Assembly (NCBI GenBank): GCA_047975785.1
Contig: JBKEEC010000218.1
Coordinates: 1 to 21,909 of the forward strand
DNA: 21,909 nucleotides
Direction: 5' to 3'
Source: JACXVD01 sp047975785
GTDB taxonomy: Bacteria; Pseudomonadota; Alphaproteobacteria; Sphingomonadales; Sphingomonadaceae
The notes beneath the pieces were generated by a model. That model saw only the letters and a program-made list of their open reading frames with translations. It did not search any database and was not told where the DNA came from. Shown in pieces: positions 6,890-15,344 of this stretch. A program made the position numbers and the translations under genes. Position 1 is the stretch's first letter. Every line of letters begins with the position of its first letter.

Positions 6890-9271
6890 TCAGAAGCGGA
6901 CTGTCCCGGCAACACCCCACGTCCGTGGTTCGCCCGCCTGCAGACGGTTTGCAGTGCTACCGGGGAATACTCCATTGTTCAGGCCGAACGGACCAGCAAG
7001 AGGCTGATAGACCCGAAGGGGCTGATAATGTGCGTTGGTAAGGTTCCGGCCAAAGGCCGAGATGGACCAGCGATCATCCGCGCCATGAATGGTGAAGCGG
7101 GCACCCAGCAGGGCATAGCCATCCGAGATAGATTGCGGATTGTCATCAATCACGGAACCGGCAAACTGATCCGACATGAAAGTGACATTGCCGTTCAGCG
7201 CCCAGCCAAGGCCGCTATTCCCGATATCGCCTGACCAGTCGACAGCAAAATTACCCGACCATTCCGGCGAGAAGCTGTTACGCACTCCGGTCAGATCCTG
7301 TGTCCCGCCAATGCCGGGAAGATTGGGTCCATTCAGATAGGAAGTGAACTCTGAATCGAGATAGGCCAGAGAGCCGGTGACAGAGAAGTTGCGGGCGGGT
7401 GAAATCACCATGTCAAATTCCGCACCCTGCTGACGCAGGCTACCGGCATTACGCACGATAAAACTGACACCGTCAAAGGCACGATCCTGAAATCCGCCAA
7501 TATCCATGCGGAACAGGGTCAGATTGGCCTTGAGCGCACGGTCCAGCCAGGTGGATTTGAGCCCCAACTCGTAATTTTTCACCGTTTCCTTGTCGAACAG
7601 GCGCCGGGTTGAAACCAGATTGCCGAAAGTATCGAATGTTGAAAGCGCTGGCGAGCCGCCACCGGAATTATATCCTGCCGATTTGTAGCCGGTAGAATGA
7701 TTGGCAAACAGCATGAGATTATCATTCGGCTTGTAGTTCAGGCTGATACGATAGGTGAACCGCCCTTCGTCAATGCCCGGATAGGTCAGCGATTCAGGCG
7801 CACGTATGGCTTGCATGAAAGGCACGGAAACCTGATCATAGGTGCCGCGCTTGCGGTCCTTGGTCCAGCGGCCACCCAGTGTCAGTGTGAAAGCGTCTGA
7901 CAGATGGATGTTGCCCTGCACATAGGCGGCAAAACTGCGGGCGTTCTGATAAACTTCCTGATCCGTGCCTGTAAGGCCGCCGGTAGATGTGTAGTAATTG
8001 GTACAGGCCGTGCGCACTGCGCCAGCAGGAACCAGAAGGTTGCAGAAATCCGAACCCATGTCGAAGATTTCACCCAGCCGGAATTTTTCCTCAAAATAGT
8101 AGAGACCGGCAACCATATCGAATTTGCCATCCATCCATTCGCGTTCCGGCGAGATGAATTGCAACTCATGATTCTGGCTCTTCGAATCAAACAGGCTGTG
8201 CCGTCCAAGCAGGGAAACGGGGAAAAAGACCGTATCGCCATCAAGCTGATCATTCTTCCACACACGGTAGCTATTGATAAGCTTAAGGGTTGAACCACCA
8301 ATATCCAGAGAGGCTGTGCTGGAAACACCCCAGTTCTCGTCGACCAGCCCGGTTTGCATAAACTGGTTCATTTTGCGGTCGGTCAGATTGGTATCTGGAC
8401 CACCGTTGAATACTGCCTGGATAAAAGCCAGACGGGCAGGGCTGACCGAAGCAGGGTCAAAATCAAAATTTGAGACACCGTCTCCTTTCAGCTTGGTATA
8501 GTCACCGCGCACAATCCATTCGAGGTCGCCCAGTTCGGCACGAACTGTTCCCCGGAACGACATATCATCCGACCCGCCATAGGTTTCGCCATCAAGCCTG
8601 TTTTCCCATGGCCCGTCATACCACTGGCCCATGCCGGCCAGACGCACGGCAACATTGTCACCCACCGGAACATTGACATGCCCCGACAGTTTGTAACGAT
8701 CAAACGAGCCTATTTCTCCGGTGACTTCGCCGGAAAATTCATCATCGGGCAGGGCGCTGCGCAAGGAGAGCGCGCCGACACTGGCATTACGGCCGAACAG
8801 CGTGCCTTGCGGTCCGCGCAGCACTTCTACTCCTTCTATGTCAAGAAATGCGCCCAGAACCGAGCCGGAACGTGGCACATAGACACCATCAACAAATACG
8901 GCGACGCTGGGTTCAATCAGCGTATTGGCCAGCGATCCGACACCGCGAATACCGATACGGGTGGAACCCGTGTTGGAGGAGCGTACAGTCTGGAAATTGG
9001 TGGCGACTCGGCCAAGGTCCAGCACGGTCACAACATTGGCTTTTTCCAGCGAGGCATTATTGAATGCAGCGATGGAAATAGGCACAGACTGCACGCTTTC
9101 CGATCGCTTCTGCACTGTCACGATGATTTCGCCGCTATCCAGGCCGGCATCGTCTTCCGCAGCGGGCTCGTTATTGTCGATCGCTTCCTGAGCCACGGCC
9201 GGAGCTGCAGCACAAACCATTGCGGACAGTGCTATTACACTTGAGCACAGGATTAGTGAATTGGAACGCAT
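6890..9271 (-). CDS. TonB-dependent outer-membrane receptor
   Basis: A 793-residue protein. A Sec signal peptide spans residues 1-27 (hydrophobic core, APAVA then Q). A TonB box-like stretch EIIVTVQ at 48-54 is followed by a plug domain with 'SVPISIAAF', 'IGIRGVG' and 'VEVLRGPQGTLFGRNASVGAL'. The barrel runs to a C-terminal Phe (TVRF), the usual signal for outer-membrane assembly. Such receptors import scarce or bulky substrates with TonB/ExbBD energy; in sphingomonads many serve aromatic or other organic substrates rather than iron. ATG 9271 is chosen over 9328 because GGGAGAGG precedes it and the signal peptide begins there. Candidate operator motifs lie upstream at 9336-9375. The gene sits between the exporter and ligase genes of the island, so it probably takes up the island's substrate. 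Confidence 0.95.
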   Translation of the reverse strand: MRSNSLILCSSVIALSAMVCAAAPAVAQEAIDNNEPAAEDDAGLDSGEIIVTVQKRSESVQSVPISIAAFNNASLEKANVVTVLDLGRVATNFQTVRSSNTGSTRIGIRGVGSLANTLIEPSVAVFVDGVYVPRSGSVLGAFLDIEGVEVLRGPQGTLFGRNASVGALSLRSALPDDEFSGEVTGEIGSFDRYKLSGHVNVPVGDNVAVRLAGMGQWYDGPWENRLDGETYGGSDDMSFRGTVRAELGDLEWIVRGDYTKLKGDGVSNFDFDPASVSPARLAFIQAVFNGGPDTNLTDRKMNQFMQTGLVDENWGVSSTASLDIGGSTLKLINSYRVWKNDQLDGDTVFFPVSLLGRHSLFDSKSQNHELQFISPEREWMDGKFDMVAGLYYFEEKFRLGEIFDMGSDFCNLLVPAGAVRTACTNYYTSTGGLTGTDQEVYQNARSFAAYVQGNIHLSDAFTLTLGGRWTKDRKRGTYDQVSVPFMQAIRAPESLTYPGIDEGRFTYRISLNYKPNDNLMLFANHSTGYKSAGYNSGGGSPALSTFDTFGNLVSTRRLFDKETVKNYELGLKSTWLDRALKANLTLFRMDIGGFQDRAFDGVSFIVRNAGSLRQQGAEFDMVISPARNFSVTGSLAYLDSEFTSYLNGPNLPGIGGTQDLTGVRNSFSPEWSGNFAVDWSGDIGNSGLGWALNGNVTFMSDQFAGSVIDDNPQSISDGYALLGARFTIHGADDRWSISAFGRNLTNAHYQPLRVYQPLAGPFGLNNGVFPGSTANRLQAGEPRTWGVAGTVRF

Positions 9272-9292
9272 ATCAAACCTCTCCCTAGGTAA

Positions 9293-9298
9293 GTTATA
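9293..9298 (-). promoter_or_regulatory. Candidate -10 box for the receptor gene
   Basis: On the minus strand TATAAC lies about 22 bases before the ribosome-binding/start region. No good -35 hexamer is visible 17 bases upstream, which is what an activator-dependent promoter would look like. This is a weak call made by eye. Confidence 0.3.
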
Positions 9299-9335
9299 TT
9301 GATGCGTGCCTTGTATTCCTGGATGCACGCCAAAA

Positions 9336-9375
9336 TTTCACATTTCATGCCGAATAGTTTGTATTTGATGTCACA
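9336..9375. promoter_or_regulatory. Tandem candidate AraC-family operator upstream of the TonB receptor
   Basis: Two partly symmetric sites with a 3-base centre: TTTCACAT-TTC-ATGCCGAA (9336-9354) and GTTTGTAT-TTG-ATGTCACA (9357-9375). Their centres (9345 and 9366) are 21 bases apart, two helical turns. They resemble the sites at 15324-15342 and 15805-15823 (half-site TTTGYCAT). The nearer one would be centred around -59 relative to a start inferred from the candidate -10. The outer site overlaps the stop codon of the exporter gene. The binding protein is inferred to be the AraC-type regulator of the island. Confidence 0.4.
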
Positions 9376-10369
9376 CCAGGCCTGTAAGGATTAGTCCCAG
9401 GGCCATGGCTGCAAGCAGGGCTGTCTCTACAAACATCAGGATGACAGGCCGGATTCCTACCTTCACAATTTCACCCAGCCGCGTTTTCACACCTATGGCG
9501 GCAATGGAGGCCACGAGGCACCAGCGGGATATCTCATTGCCGAGATCGGTTATGGGGGCGGGCAAGGCTATCAGGCTGTTGATCACCACCAGAGCGATAA
9601 AAACCACGATGAACCATGGCAAAAGCGGAGGACGTGCGCCGCCTTCTGCAACACCTGCCCGGCGCGTGATCTGCCCTGCCACCAGAATAACCGGCAGCAG
9701 CATGGCAACGCGCAGCAGTTTGACAATCGTGGCGGTGTCTCCTGCATCTTGCGAAATCGCATATCCTGCACCCACAACCTGCGCGACATCATGAATGGTG
9801 GCGCCTATGAAAATGCCGGATTCATGATCCGTAAGTCCTGCAGCAAGTGCGATAACCGGATAGATCACCATCGCGACGGTTGAGAAAACCGACACGCCAA
9901 TGACTGTGAACAGGGTTGCCTGTTCTTTCTTCTCATGGGCGGGCAGCGCAGCAGACAGGGCAAGTGCTGCAGATGCTCCGCATATGGCGGTCGCCCCGCC
10001 GGACAGAAATCCGAACAGAGGGCTGAATCCCATCAGGCGCGCCAGAATAACCGAGACGCCAATCGTGATAATCACCAGCCCGACCACCATGGCTACAGGC
10101 TCCCAGCCCAGAGCGGTAATCTGGCCCCAGCCAATTCTCATTCCCAGCAGGGCAACCCCGATTCTGAGCAGGGTTTTTGAAGCGAAGTCTATACCGGCCC
10201 GTGTCCGGTCGGTTTCCATCAGGAAGTTGAAAGCCATACCCAGCAACAGGGCATAAAGCATGGTGGGGGCGGTGTAATGCTCGGACAGGAACATCGCCGC
10301 AGCCGCCAGAACAAGCGCAACACCCAGACCCGGTGCTATCGTCTTGAAGGGATCAATCATGTTCGACAT
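9371..10369 (-). CDS. YeiH/UPF0324-family putative sulfate/sulfite exporter
   Basis: A 332-residue integral membrane protein with about ten hydrophobic segments. It carries the family's conserved stretches, including 'LLRIGVALLGMRI', 'GGATAICGASAALA' and 'GATIHDVAQVVGAGYA'. The family (Cons_hypoth698, YeiH) is annotated as putative sulfate exporter on the basis of gene context; transport has little direct proof. It starts 2 bases after the MFS gene stop, with AGGA about ten bases upstream inside that gene, so the two are translationally coupled. Placed in a cluster with a TauD-type dioxygenase, it could discharge sulfite or sulfate released from an organosulfur substrate. That role is inference. 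A second in-frame ATG at 10360 is a less likely start. Confidence 0.87.
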   Translation of the reverse strand: MSNMIDPFKTIAPGLGVALVLAAAAMFLSEHYTAPTMLYALLLGMAFNFLMETDRTRAGIDFASKTLLRIGVALLGMRIGWGQITALGWEPVAMVVGLVIITIGVSVILARLMGFSPLFGFLSGGATAICGASAALALSAALPAHEKKEQATLFTVIGVSVFSTVAMVIYPVIALAAGLTDHESGIFIGATIHDVAQVVGAGYAISQDAGDTATIVKLLRVAMLLPVILVAGQITRRAGVAEGGARPPLLPWFIVVFIALVVINSLIALPAPITDLGNEISRWCLVASIAAIGVKTRLGEIVKVGIRPVILMFVETALLAAMALGLILTGLV

Positions 10370-10371
10370 TG

Positions 10372-11694
10372 TCAGCTTTTCCTGGAGGACAGCAAATGCG
10401 CATCAGGCCCAAGATCGGCCAGATAGCTGCGACGCATGGCACCAAAGCATAATGCTGCAGCAACACATGTGACAGGCAGGAGCATGAAGGCGCCGTGCAG
10501 ACCGATACTGTCGGCAATGCGTCCGGTGATGATCGGGCCAGGCGCAAGACCAAACAGATTATTCGCCAGAGTCAGAGTGGCAAAGGCAGAGCCATGCAAG
10601 GCCAGCGGAGTAAGGTTTGCGACCATCGCACCGGAAGGTCCATTAGTGCCACCGACAAAGAACAGGGCCGCTCCCAGTATGACCAACTGACCGGTTCCAA
10701 AGGGCAATTGCATGGCTACGGTGAGGCACACAGCAGCAGTGAGGCAATAGGTCATGGCCAGCGCGATCTTGTTTTCCGGCCGGTTGCGCGCAAGTCTGTC
10801 GCTCAGCGTGCCGCACATTATCATGCCCGTTCCGCAGACAAGCAAAAGCACGGCGGCGACCCGTCCGGCGCTGTCTACCGGCAGGTCGTAATAGCGATTG
10901 AGATAGCTCGGCAACCATGCCGCCAGTGATGCGGTGGCAAACAGTTCCAGCCCGCTGCCCATATAGGCAAGCCGCACCGAGCGGGAGGAAAACAGGCTGC
11001 GCAGGGAAGGCGAACCGGTTTTTTGATCGGGTGTATCGGGTGTGTCTGCAGGCTGCTGCGGAGTTTCGGTTGCCAGCGCGGCAATACGTTTTTCGCGCAC
11101 AATGATCGGATAAAGCACTCCGAGTGCCAGCCCGAAAACCCCTATGACCATAAAGGCTACGCGCCAGCCATAATCCGCTGCAATTTCGGCGCCTGCCGCA
11201 ACCCCCAGAACCTGACCAAACAGCCCGCCCGCCATAAAGGCTGCGGCCAGCGTTGCCCGCAACCGTTGGGGGAATACGCTGATGACAACGGCAATGCCCA
11301 CGCTGCCATAGGCTGCCTCGCCCACACCCACCAGTGCGCGGCCCAGCAACATTTCTTCAAAACTGCGGGCCACTGCACATAACAGGGTCGCAAGGCTCCA
11401 CAATATAGCCATCAGGGCGAGGCTGCGCACACGGCCCCATTTGTCTGCAGCAAGAGATAGTGGAAAGGTCAGCAAACCGACCATGATCGCGACAATGCCT
11501 GTCAGCAAGCCAAGCTGTGCATCGCTGAGATCCCATTCTGCCTTGAGCAGCGGGAATACGGCATTCAGCACCTGTCGGGCCATGTAATCGGAGATCAGCA
11601 GGCCGAAGCTGAGCGCGAACACGATCCAGCTATAGAGTGTGGCGCGTGACGGGCCGCCTGATAGGCTGCCTTCATTCGAGACATGCACCGCCAT
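10372..11694 (-). CDS. MFS transporter (spinster-like/organic anion type)
   Basis: A 440-residue protein with twelve predicted membrane segments in two halves and a charged central loop rich in Thr/Pro/Asp (around residues 210-235). The N-half motif 'ADKWGRVRSLALMAILWSLAT' is the MFS motif A region, and 'RALVGVGEAAYG' is typical of the spinster-like subgroup. ATG 11694 is preferred over ATG 11700 because GGGAGA directly abuts the upstream ATG but is correctly spaced (6 bases) for the downstream one. It probably carries the organic substrate or a degradation product across the inner membrane, paired with the outer-membrane receptor further down. It is 46 bases after the hydrolase gene and coupled to the exporter gene. 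Confidence 0.92.
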   Translation of the reverse strand: MAVHVSNEGSLSGGPSRATLYSWIVFALSFGLLISDYMARQVLNAVFPLLKAEWDLSDAQLGLLTGIVAIMVGLLTFPLSLAADKWGRVRSLALMAILWSLATLLCAVARSFEEMLLGRALVGVGEAAYGSVGIAVVISVFPQRLRATLAAAFMAGGLFGQVLGVAAGAEIAADYGWRVAFMVIGVFGLALGVLYPIIVREKRIAALATETPQQPADTPDTPDQKTGSPSLRSLFSSRSVRLAYMGSGLELFATASLAAWLPSYLNRYYDLPVDSAGRVAAVLLLVCGTGMIMCGTLSDRLARNRPENKIALAMTYCLTAAVCLTVAMQLPFGTGQLVILGAALFFVGGTNGPSGAMVANLTPLALHGSAFATLTLANNLFGLAPGPIITGRIADSIGLHGAFMLLPVTCVAAALCFGAMRRSYLADLGPDAHLLSSRKS

Positions 11695-11740
11695 TGCCAT
11701 TCTCCCTATACGCGGCCATTCCTGCGGGCCGTCGTGTGTA

Positions 11741-12316
11741 TCAGTCCGTTTTTCCTGCCATTTGACCTCTCAGGGCAAGTGCTTCGGGCCATGGGCCATA
11801 GCCGGAAGGGGGATTCAGATGCCCCACCTCACCGGCGTCAAGCAGCTCGGCTTCCCAGCATCGGGCCAGTTCTTCCACTTTGGTATATCCTGCCAACGGA
11901 TCATTGCGGCTGGCCACCACCAGAGTCGGAAAGGGGAAGGGCGAGCGGGCTATGGGAAGCCACCCGTTTTCCCGAAGGCTATCCAGAGTGGGGTAACCTT
12001 CGGGCAAAGGGTTTTCAACATCGGCAGGAGTGGCAAGCAATGCGCCTCGCACCTTGCCTGTTGTGTCTGCCCGCAACGGATTTTCTACCCAATGGGCGAC
12101 CATCAGGCACCCGGCGCTATGAGCAGCAAGCACCACTTCGCCATCAATCGCGTGGATCGCATTGTCCAGCGCCTCGACCCGTGCTTTGCGGCTGAGCCTG
12201 TCCACTTCCAGCGGCGCGACCGTGCGGGAACCGGGCAGCGCCTTTGCGGCGTGAGTCTGCCAGTGGTCCTCGACATGATCGCGCAGACCCGGAACAAAGA
12301 GGACGGTATAGCTCAT
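11741..12316 (-). CDS. Small serine alpha/beta hydrolase, RBBP9/YdeN family
   Basis: A 191-residue single-domain hydrolase, the normal size for the RBBP9/YdeN group. The N-terminal strand 'YTVLFVPGL' is followed by nucleophile Ser 67 in AHSAGC, a likely acid Asp 139 in ASRNDPLA and base His 166 in VGHLNPPSGYGPWP; this last block is characteristic of the family. Members are cytoplasmic esterase-like enzymes of poorly known substrate. Its ATG overlaps the stop of the BKACE gene by four bases (ATGA), so translation is coupled. In this island it could cleave an ester, lactone or thioester intermediate, but nothing in the sequence fixes that. Confidence 0.9.
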   Translation of the reverse strand: MSYTVLFVPGLRDHVEDHWQTHAAKALPGSRTVAPLEVDRLSRKARVEALDNAIHAIDGEVVLAAHSAGCLMVAHWVENPLRADTTGKVRGALLATPADVENPLPEGYPTLDSLRENGWLPIARSPFPFPTLVVASRNDPLAGYTKVEELARCWEAELLDAGEVGHLNPPSGYGPWPEALALRGQMAGKTD

Positions 12317-13377
12317 GCAACTTCCCGAATGGGAACGGCAAGCTGCCCGCGCTGGCGATTGGGCGCCATGCCCAGATTGGCCAAAGTCTCCTCGGTCGAA
12401 TTATATTGCGTGCCGATCTTGTAGATTTCACGCGCTTCATCGCCATTGGCCACTTCGCGGCCAAGTTCGCGCGAAATGCGCACAAGCTGTTCGATCTGTG
12501 CGACCGAGCCCATCTTGTCGCCATTGAGATCGTAGATATTGTCCTCGATCCCGCAGCGTGCGTGCATACCCAGTGCGATGGCAATCGTGTTGACTGGCAG
12601 GCAATATCCCATCAGCGTTTCCAGCGTGACGGTAGAACCATCAGGTGCACGGCGGATAAACTCCATGAAATTGGCCGGGTTGGGGCCATCAAAGCCACCA
12701 CCGATGCCTACCCATGTCAGGTTGAGCGGGCCTTTGTAAAAGCCACGCCGGATCAGGCGTTCGACACTTTCCATATCAGGCATACATTTGAGCTGGAAAT
12801 GTGGCTGGATACCGGCCCCTGTCAGGCGGCGCAGATGCTCTTCCACCCATTGCGGGCCGGCGGGCACAACCATTTCACGATAGGCATGATAGGTTGCCGG
12901 ATTGGCAAGCGAGGTCTTGCTGTATTCAGCCTCGGTCATCAGATCCATAATGTTCATCTGGGCCGAGTTGATCGCGACTGTCACCTGTTCGGGGGCAGGG
13001 GTCAGTTCAGCGAGCATGTGGCGGACCTCGTCAGTCAGCCATTTGGCTTCCGAGCCTTCCTCGTCACTTTCAGGGGCAAAAGAAATCGATCCGCCGACCT
13101 GTATCACCATTTCGGGGCAGACAGTGCGGATGCGGTCGATCATTTCATTGAACATCGACAGGCGTTTTGAGCCATGACCATCCAGTTCACGGCAATGCAG
13201 ATGCAGCACGGTGGCACCGGCATTATAGCAATCAACTGCTTTCTGGACCTGCTCTTCCATAGTGACAGGGATATCTTCCGGGAAATCGGAGGGCATCCAT
13301 TCCGGGCCATAGGGCGCCACGGTGATAACCAGCTTGTCCTGATTTTGCGGAAGCAGGGAATCGTCAAGAAATTGCAT
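12313..13377 (-). CDS. BKACE-family beta-keto acid cleavage enzyme (DUF849; 3-keto-5-aminohexanoate cleavage enzyme-like)
   Basis: A 354-residue TIM-barrel enzyme, longer than the usual ~270-310 residues of the family. The metal motif HLH is at residues 59-61, and Glu-Asp in 'RCGIEDNIYD' matches the third zinc ligand and neighbouring Asp known from the lysine-fermentation enzyme Kce. Family members condense a beta-keto acid with acetyl-CoA and split it to acetoacetate and a new acyl-CoA. ATG 13377 is chosen because GAGGAG sits 8 bases upstream; the longer frame from 13443 would overlap the dioxygenase gene. An N-terminal block 'APYGPEWMPSDFPEDIP' and an extended tail mark a distinct subgroup. 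Its natural beta-keto acid is unknown; in this cluster it probably makes a CoA thioester from a keto acid intermediate. Confidence 0.9.
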   Translation of the reverse strand: MQFLDDSLLPQNQDKLVITVAPYGPEWMPSDFPEDIPVTMEEQVQKAVDCYNAGATVLHLHCRELDGHGSKRLSMFNEMIDRIRTVCPEMVIQVGGSISFAPESDEEGSEAKWLTDEVRHMLAELTPAPEQVTVAINSAQMNIMDLMTEAEYSKTSLANPATYHAYREMVVPAGPQWVEEHLRRLTGAGIQPHFQLKCMPDMESVERLIRRGFYKGPLNLTWVGIGGGFDGPNPANFMEFIRRAPDGSTVTLETLMGYCLPVNTIAIALGMHARCGIEDNIYDLNGDKMGSVAQIEQLVRISRELGREVANGDEAREIYKIGTQYNSTEETLANLGMAPNRQRGQLAVPIREVA

Positions 13378-13423
13378 CTGGGGTCTCCTCTCAAATCTCT
13401 TCAGGGCAATCAGTAAAATTTGC

Positions 13424-14272
13424 TCAGTATGGGCGGTCGCCAATGATGCCGGCCCGCTCCATCCGGCGGATAGTGGGGGCGTAATCCATCACGGCATAAT
13501 GCTGGGTCGAGCGGTTATCCCACATGGCGACAGAATTGGGCTGCCAGCGCCAGCGCACCTGATATTCAGGGATAGCGGCGCGGCCGATCAGATAGTGCAG
13601 CAGATGGGCTCCGCCGGGCGCATAGTCCTGTCCGTAGCGAACATTTTCGGCTGTATGGAAATTGGTGAAATGGGTGGTAAACCCGTTCACGAACAGCACT
13701 TTTTCACCTGTTTCGGGGTGAGTGCGCACCACTGGATGCTCGGCATCAGGATATTGGGCTTTCAGGGCATGGCGCTTTTCTTCGGACATGCGGGCACCAA
13801 AGCTGGCCTCAATGGAATGGCGCGCTTTCAGGGGAGCGATAGTGTCCTTGATATGATCGGGCAGATCCTCATAGGCTCTGGCCATATTGGCCCACATCGT
13901 GTCGCCACCTACAGGCGGACATTCGATACAGCGCAGCACACAGCCCATGGGGGGGGCATCGCGCCAGGTGGCATCGCAGTGCCAGGCGTTTTCCTGATAG
14001 TCGGGCGGCGAATCCTTGTCCTTGTAGATACGCACAAGGCCGGGATTTTCCGGATCGCTTCCGGCGACAGGGTGATCTTCCAGCGAACCGAAACGCTCGG
14101 CAAAGGCAACATGATCGGATCGCTCGATATCCTGATCGCGCAGAAACAGCACCTTGTGCTCCAGCAGGGCTTCGCGAATGGCGCCGAACAGGTCATCATT
14201 ACGCGCCGCTTCGGCCAGGTTTACACCTTTGACCTCTGCCCCGATATGCGTGGTGAGTTTTTCAACCTGCAT
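13424..14272 (-). CDS. TauD/TfdA-family Fe(II)/2-oxoglutarate-dependent dioxygenase
   Basis: A 282-residue enzyme, the same size as TauD (283). The iron triad is His 98 and Asp 100 (WHCD) and His 258 (QHYAV). Arg 269 is correctly placed, eleven residues after the last His, for 2-oxoglutarate binding. Arg 273, Asn 95 and Thr 125 align with TauD Arg 270, Asn 95 and Thr 126, positions used in taurine or co-substrate binding in TauD. The reaction would be hydroxylation next to a heteroatom, releasing for example sulfite from a sulfonate, or cleaving an ether or sulfate ester in other family branches. GGGAGAG precedes ATG 14272. It lies 16 bases after the oxidoreductase gene. Family call is firm; a sulfonate substrate is inference supported by the YeiH-type exporter in the same operon. 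Confidence 0.93.
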   Translation of the reverse strand: MQVEKLTTHIGAEVKGVNLAEAARNDDLFGAIREALLEHKVLFLRDQDIERSDHVAFAERFGSLEDHPVAGSDPENPGLVRIYKDKDSPPDYQENAWHCDATWRDAPPMGCVLRCIECPPVGGDTMWANMARAYEDLPDHIKDTIAPLKARHSIEASFGARMSEEKRHALKAQYPDAEHPVVRTHPETGEKVLFVNGFTTHFTNFHTAENVRYGQDYAPGGAHLLHYLIGRAAIPEYQVRWRWQPNSVAMWDNRSTQHYAVMDYAPTIRRMERAGIIGDRPY

Positions 14273-14288
14273 GATACCCGCTCTCCCT

Positions 14289-15266
14289 TCAGATCACGAA
14301 AATGGATGAGCCGATAGTGGTGCCCGATTCCATGGCGCGATGCGCCTCGACACAATCGGCAAGGTCATATCGCTGGCCAATTTCCACCTTGATCCGGCCT
14401 GATGCGAGATGGCCAAACCACAGTTCTGACAATTCTGCACGTTCCGCCGGATCGGCATAGTAATCGGCAAAGGCCGGGCGCGTGACATAGACCGAGCCTT
14501 GCAGCATGGTCTGGAACAGATCGACTGGCGGAAACGGACCGGAGGCCGTGCCGCACGCCACCAGCACACCGCGCCGGGCAAGAGACTTTAGCGATGCTTC
14601 ATAAGTGTCCTTGCCGACACTGTCGAAAACAGTGCTGACACCTTTACCATCGGTCAGATCTTTTACCCGCCCGACCACATCTTCCTGCCGGTAAAGGATA
14701 ATCTCGTCACACCCCATGGCACGGGCTTTTTCCGCCTTGGCTTCGGTCGAGACGGTTCCGATTACACGAAGCCCCATCAATCTGGCGAGCTGGACAGCCA
14801 GCAGACCAACACCGCCAGCGGCGGCATGGAGCAGGATCGTATCGCCTGCCCTGAGCGAAGGATTGGTTCTGGCCAGCCAGTAGGTTGCCGAAAGGCCCCG
14901 CATGGTGGAAGCCGCAGCATCTTCCAGAGAAACGCTATCCGGCAGTTTGAACAGGGACGTCGCAGGCATCACTCTTTCACTGCTATAGGCGCCAAGCGGG
15001 CTGCCATTATAGGATACGCGGTCGCCAACGGCATAACCGGTTACGCCATCGCCGACGGCCTCGATTGTGCCTGCGCCTTCCACGCCAATGCCGCTGGGCA
15101 GAGGGGCAGGGTAATAACCGGAACGAAAATAGGTATCGGCAAAATTGCATCCCACGGCGCTATGCCTGATGCGCACTTCTCCGGGGCCGGGGTCACCAAC
15201 CGGGACATCTTCCAGCTTCAGAACGTCCGGTCCTCCAGCCTCGTAAAAGCGGACTGTTTTTGCCAT
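14289..15266 (-). CDS. Zinc-free MDR NADPH:quinone oxidoreductase-like enzyme
   Basis: A 325-residue medium-chain dehydrogenase/reductase, near the length of Escherichia coli quinone oxidoreductase (327). The N-terminal catalytic domain has 'AVGCNFADTYFRSGYY' and 'GVEGAGTIEAVG', and lacks the zinc-binding cysteine set of alcohol dehydrogenases. The Rossmann motif AAAGGVG is at 148-154. It should use NADPH to reduce quinones or enone-type substrates. ATG 15266 is chosen because GGAGAGG lies upstream and it fits the family N-terminus; the frame extends to 15341 without support. It is the first gene of the tight oxidoreductase-dioxygenase-BKACE-hydrolase-MFS-exporter run, and a palindromic operator candidate lies 57-76 bases upstream. 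Its substrate in the pathway is not determinable. Confidence 0.92.
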   Translation of the reverse strand: MAKTVRFYEAGGPDVLKLEDVPVGDPGPGEVRIRHSAVGCNFADTYFRSGYYPAPLPSGIGVEGAGTIEAVGDGVTGYAVGDRVSYNGSPLGAYSSERVMPATSLFKLPDSVSLEDAAASTMRGLSATYWLARTNPSLRAGDTILLHAAAGGVGLLAVQLARLMGLRVIGTVSTEAKAEKARAMGCDEIILYRQEDVVGRVKDLTDGKGVSTVFDSVGKDTYEASLKSLARRGVLVACGTASGPFPPVDLFQTMLQGSVYVTRPAFADYYADPAERAELSELWFGHLASGRIKVEIGQRYDLADCVEAHRAMESGTTIGSSIFVI

Positions 15267-15322
15267 TAAAATACCTCTCCATTCTGTCTCGTTCTGTTCA
15301 TTAAAGGATGCCGGGAGGCATA

Positions 15323-15343
15323 ATTTGCCATTTGATGACAAAT
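15323..15343. promoter_or_regulatory. Palindromic operator candidate upstream of the quinone oxidoreductase gene
   Basis: TTTGCCAT-TTG-ATGACAAA (15324-15342) is a near-perfect palindrome: each arm is TTTGYCAT, differing at one base, and the symmetry extends one more base each side. On the minus strand TTTAAT (15305 to 15300) is a fair -10 box; the palindrome covers the place where the -35 box should be, centred near -40. That is the usual position for an activator touching RNA polymerase. Related sites occur at 15805-15823 and 9336-9354. Binding by the neighbouring AraC-type protein is inferred. Confidence 0.5.
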
Positions 15344-15344
15344 A

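Noticed and set aside
9272..9328. Upstream extension of the TonB receptor to ATG 9328
   Set aside because: It would place 19 hydrophilic residues before the signal peptide, while a strong ribosome-binding site precedes ATG 9271.
9304..9330. GCGTGC/GCACGC inverted repeat in the receptor leader region
   Set aside because: Only 6 bp per arm with a 15-base gap; too weak to call a separate site.
12244..13170. 308-codon plus-strand open frame opposite the BKACE gene
   Set aside because: The antisense frame gives a His/Arg/Phe-rich composition without recognisable motifs, while the minus strand has clear BKACE residues and a ribosome-binding site.
13499..14317. 272-codon plus-strand open frame opposite the dioxygenase gene
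   Set aside because: The minus-strand dioxygenase has the full iron triad. The antisense frame has no family features and crosses into the next gene.
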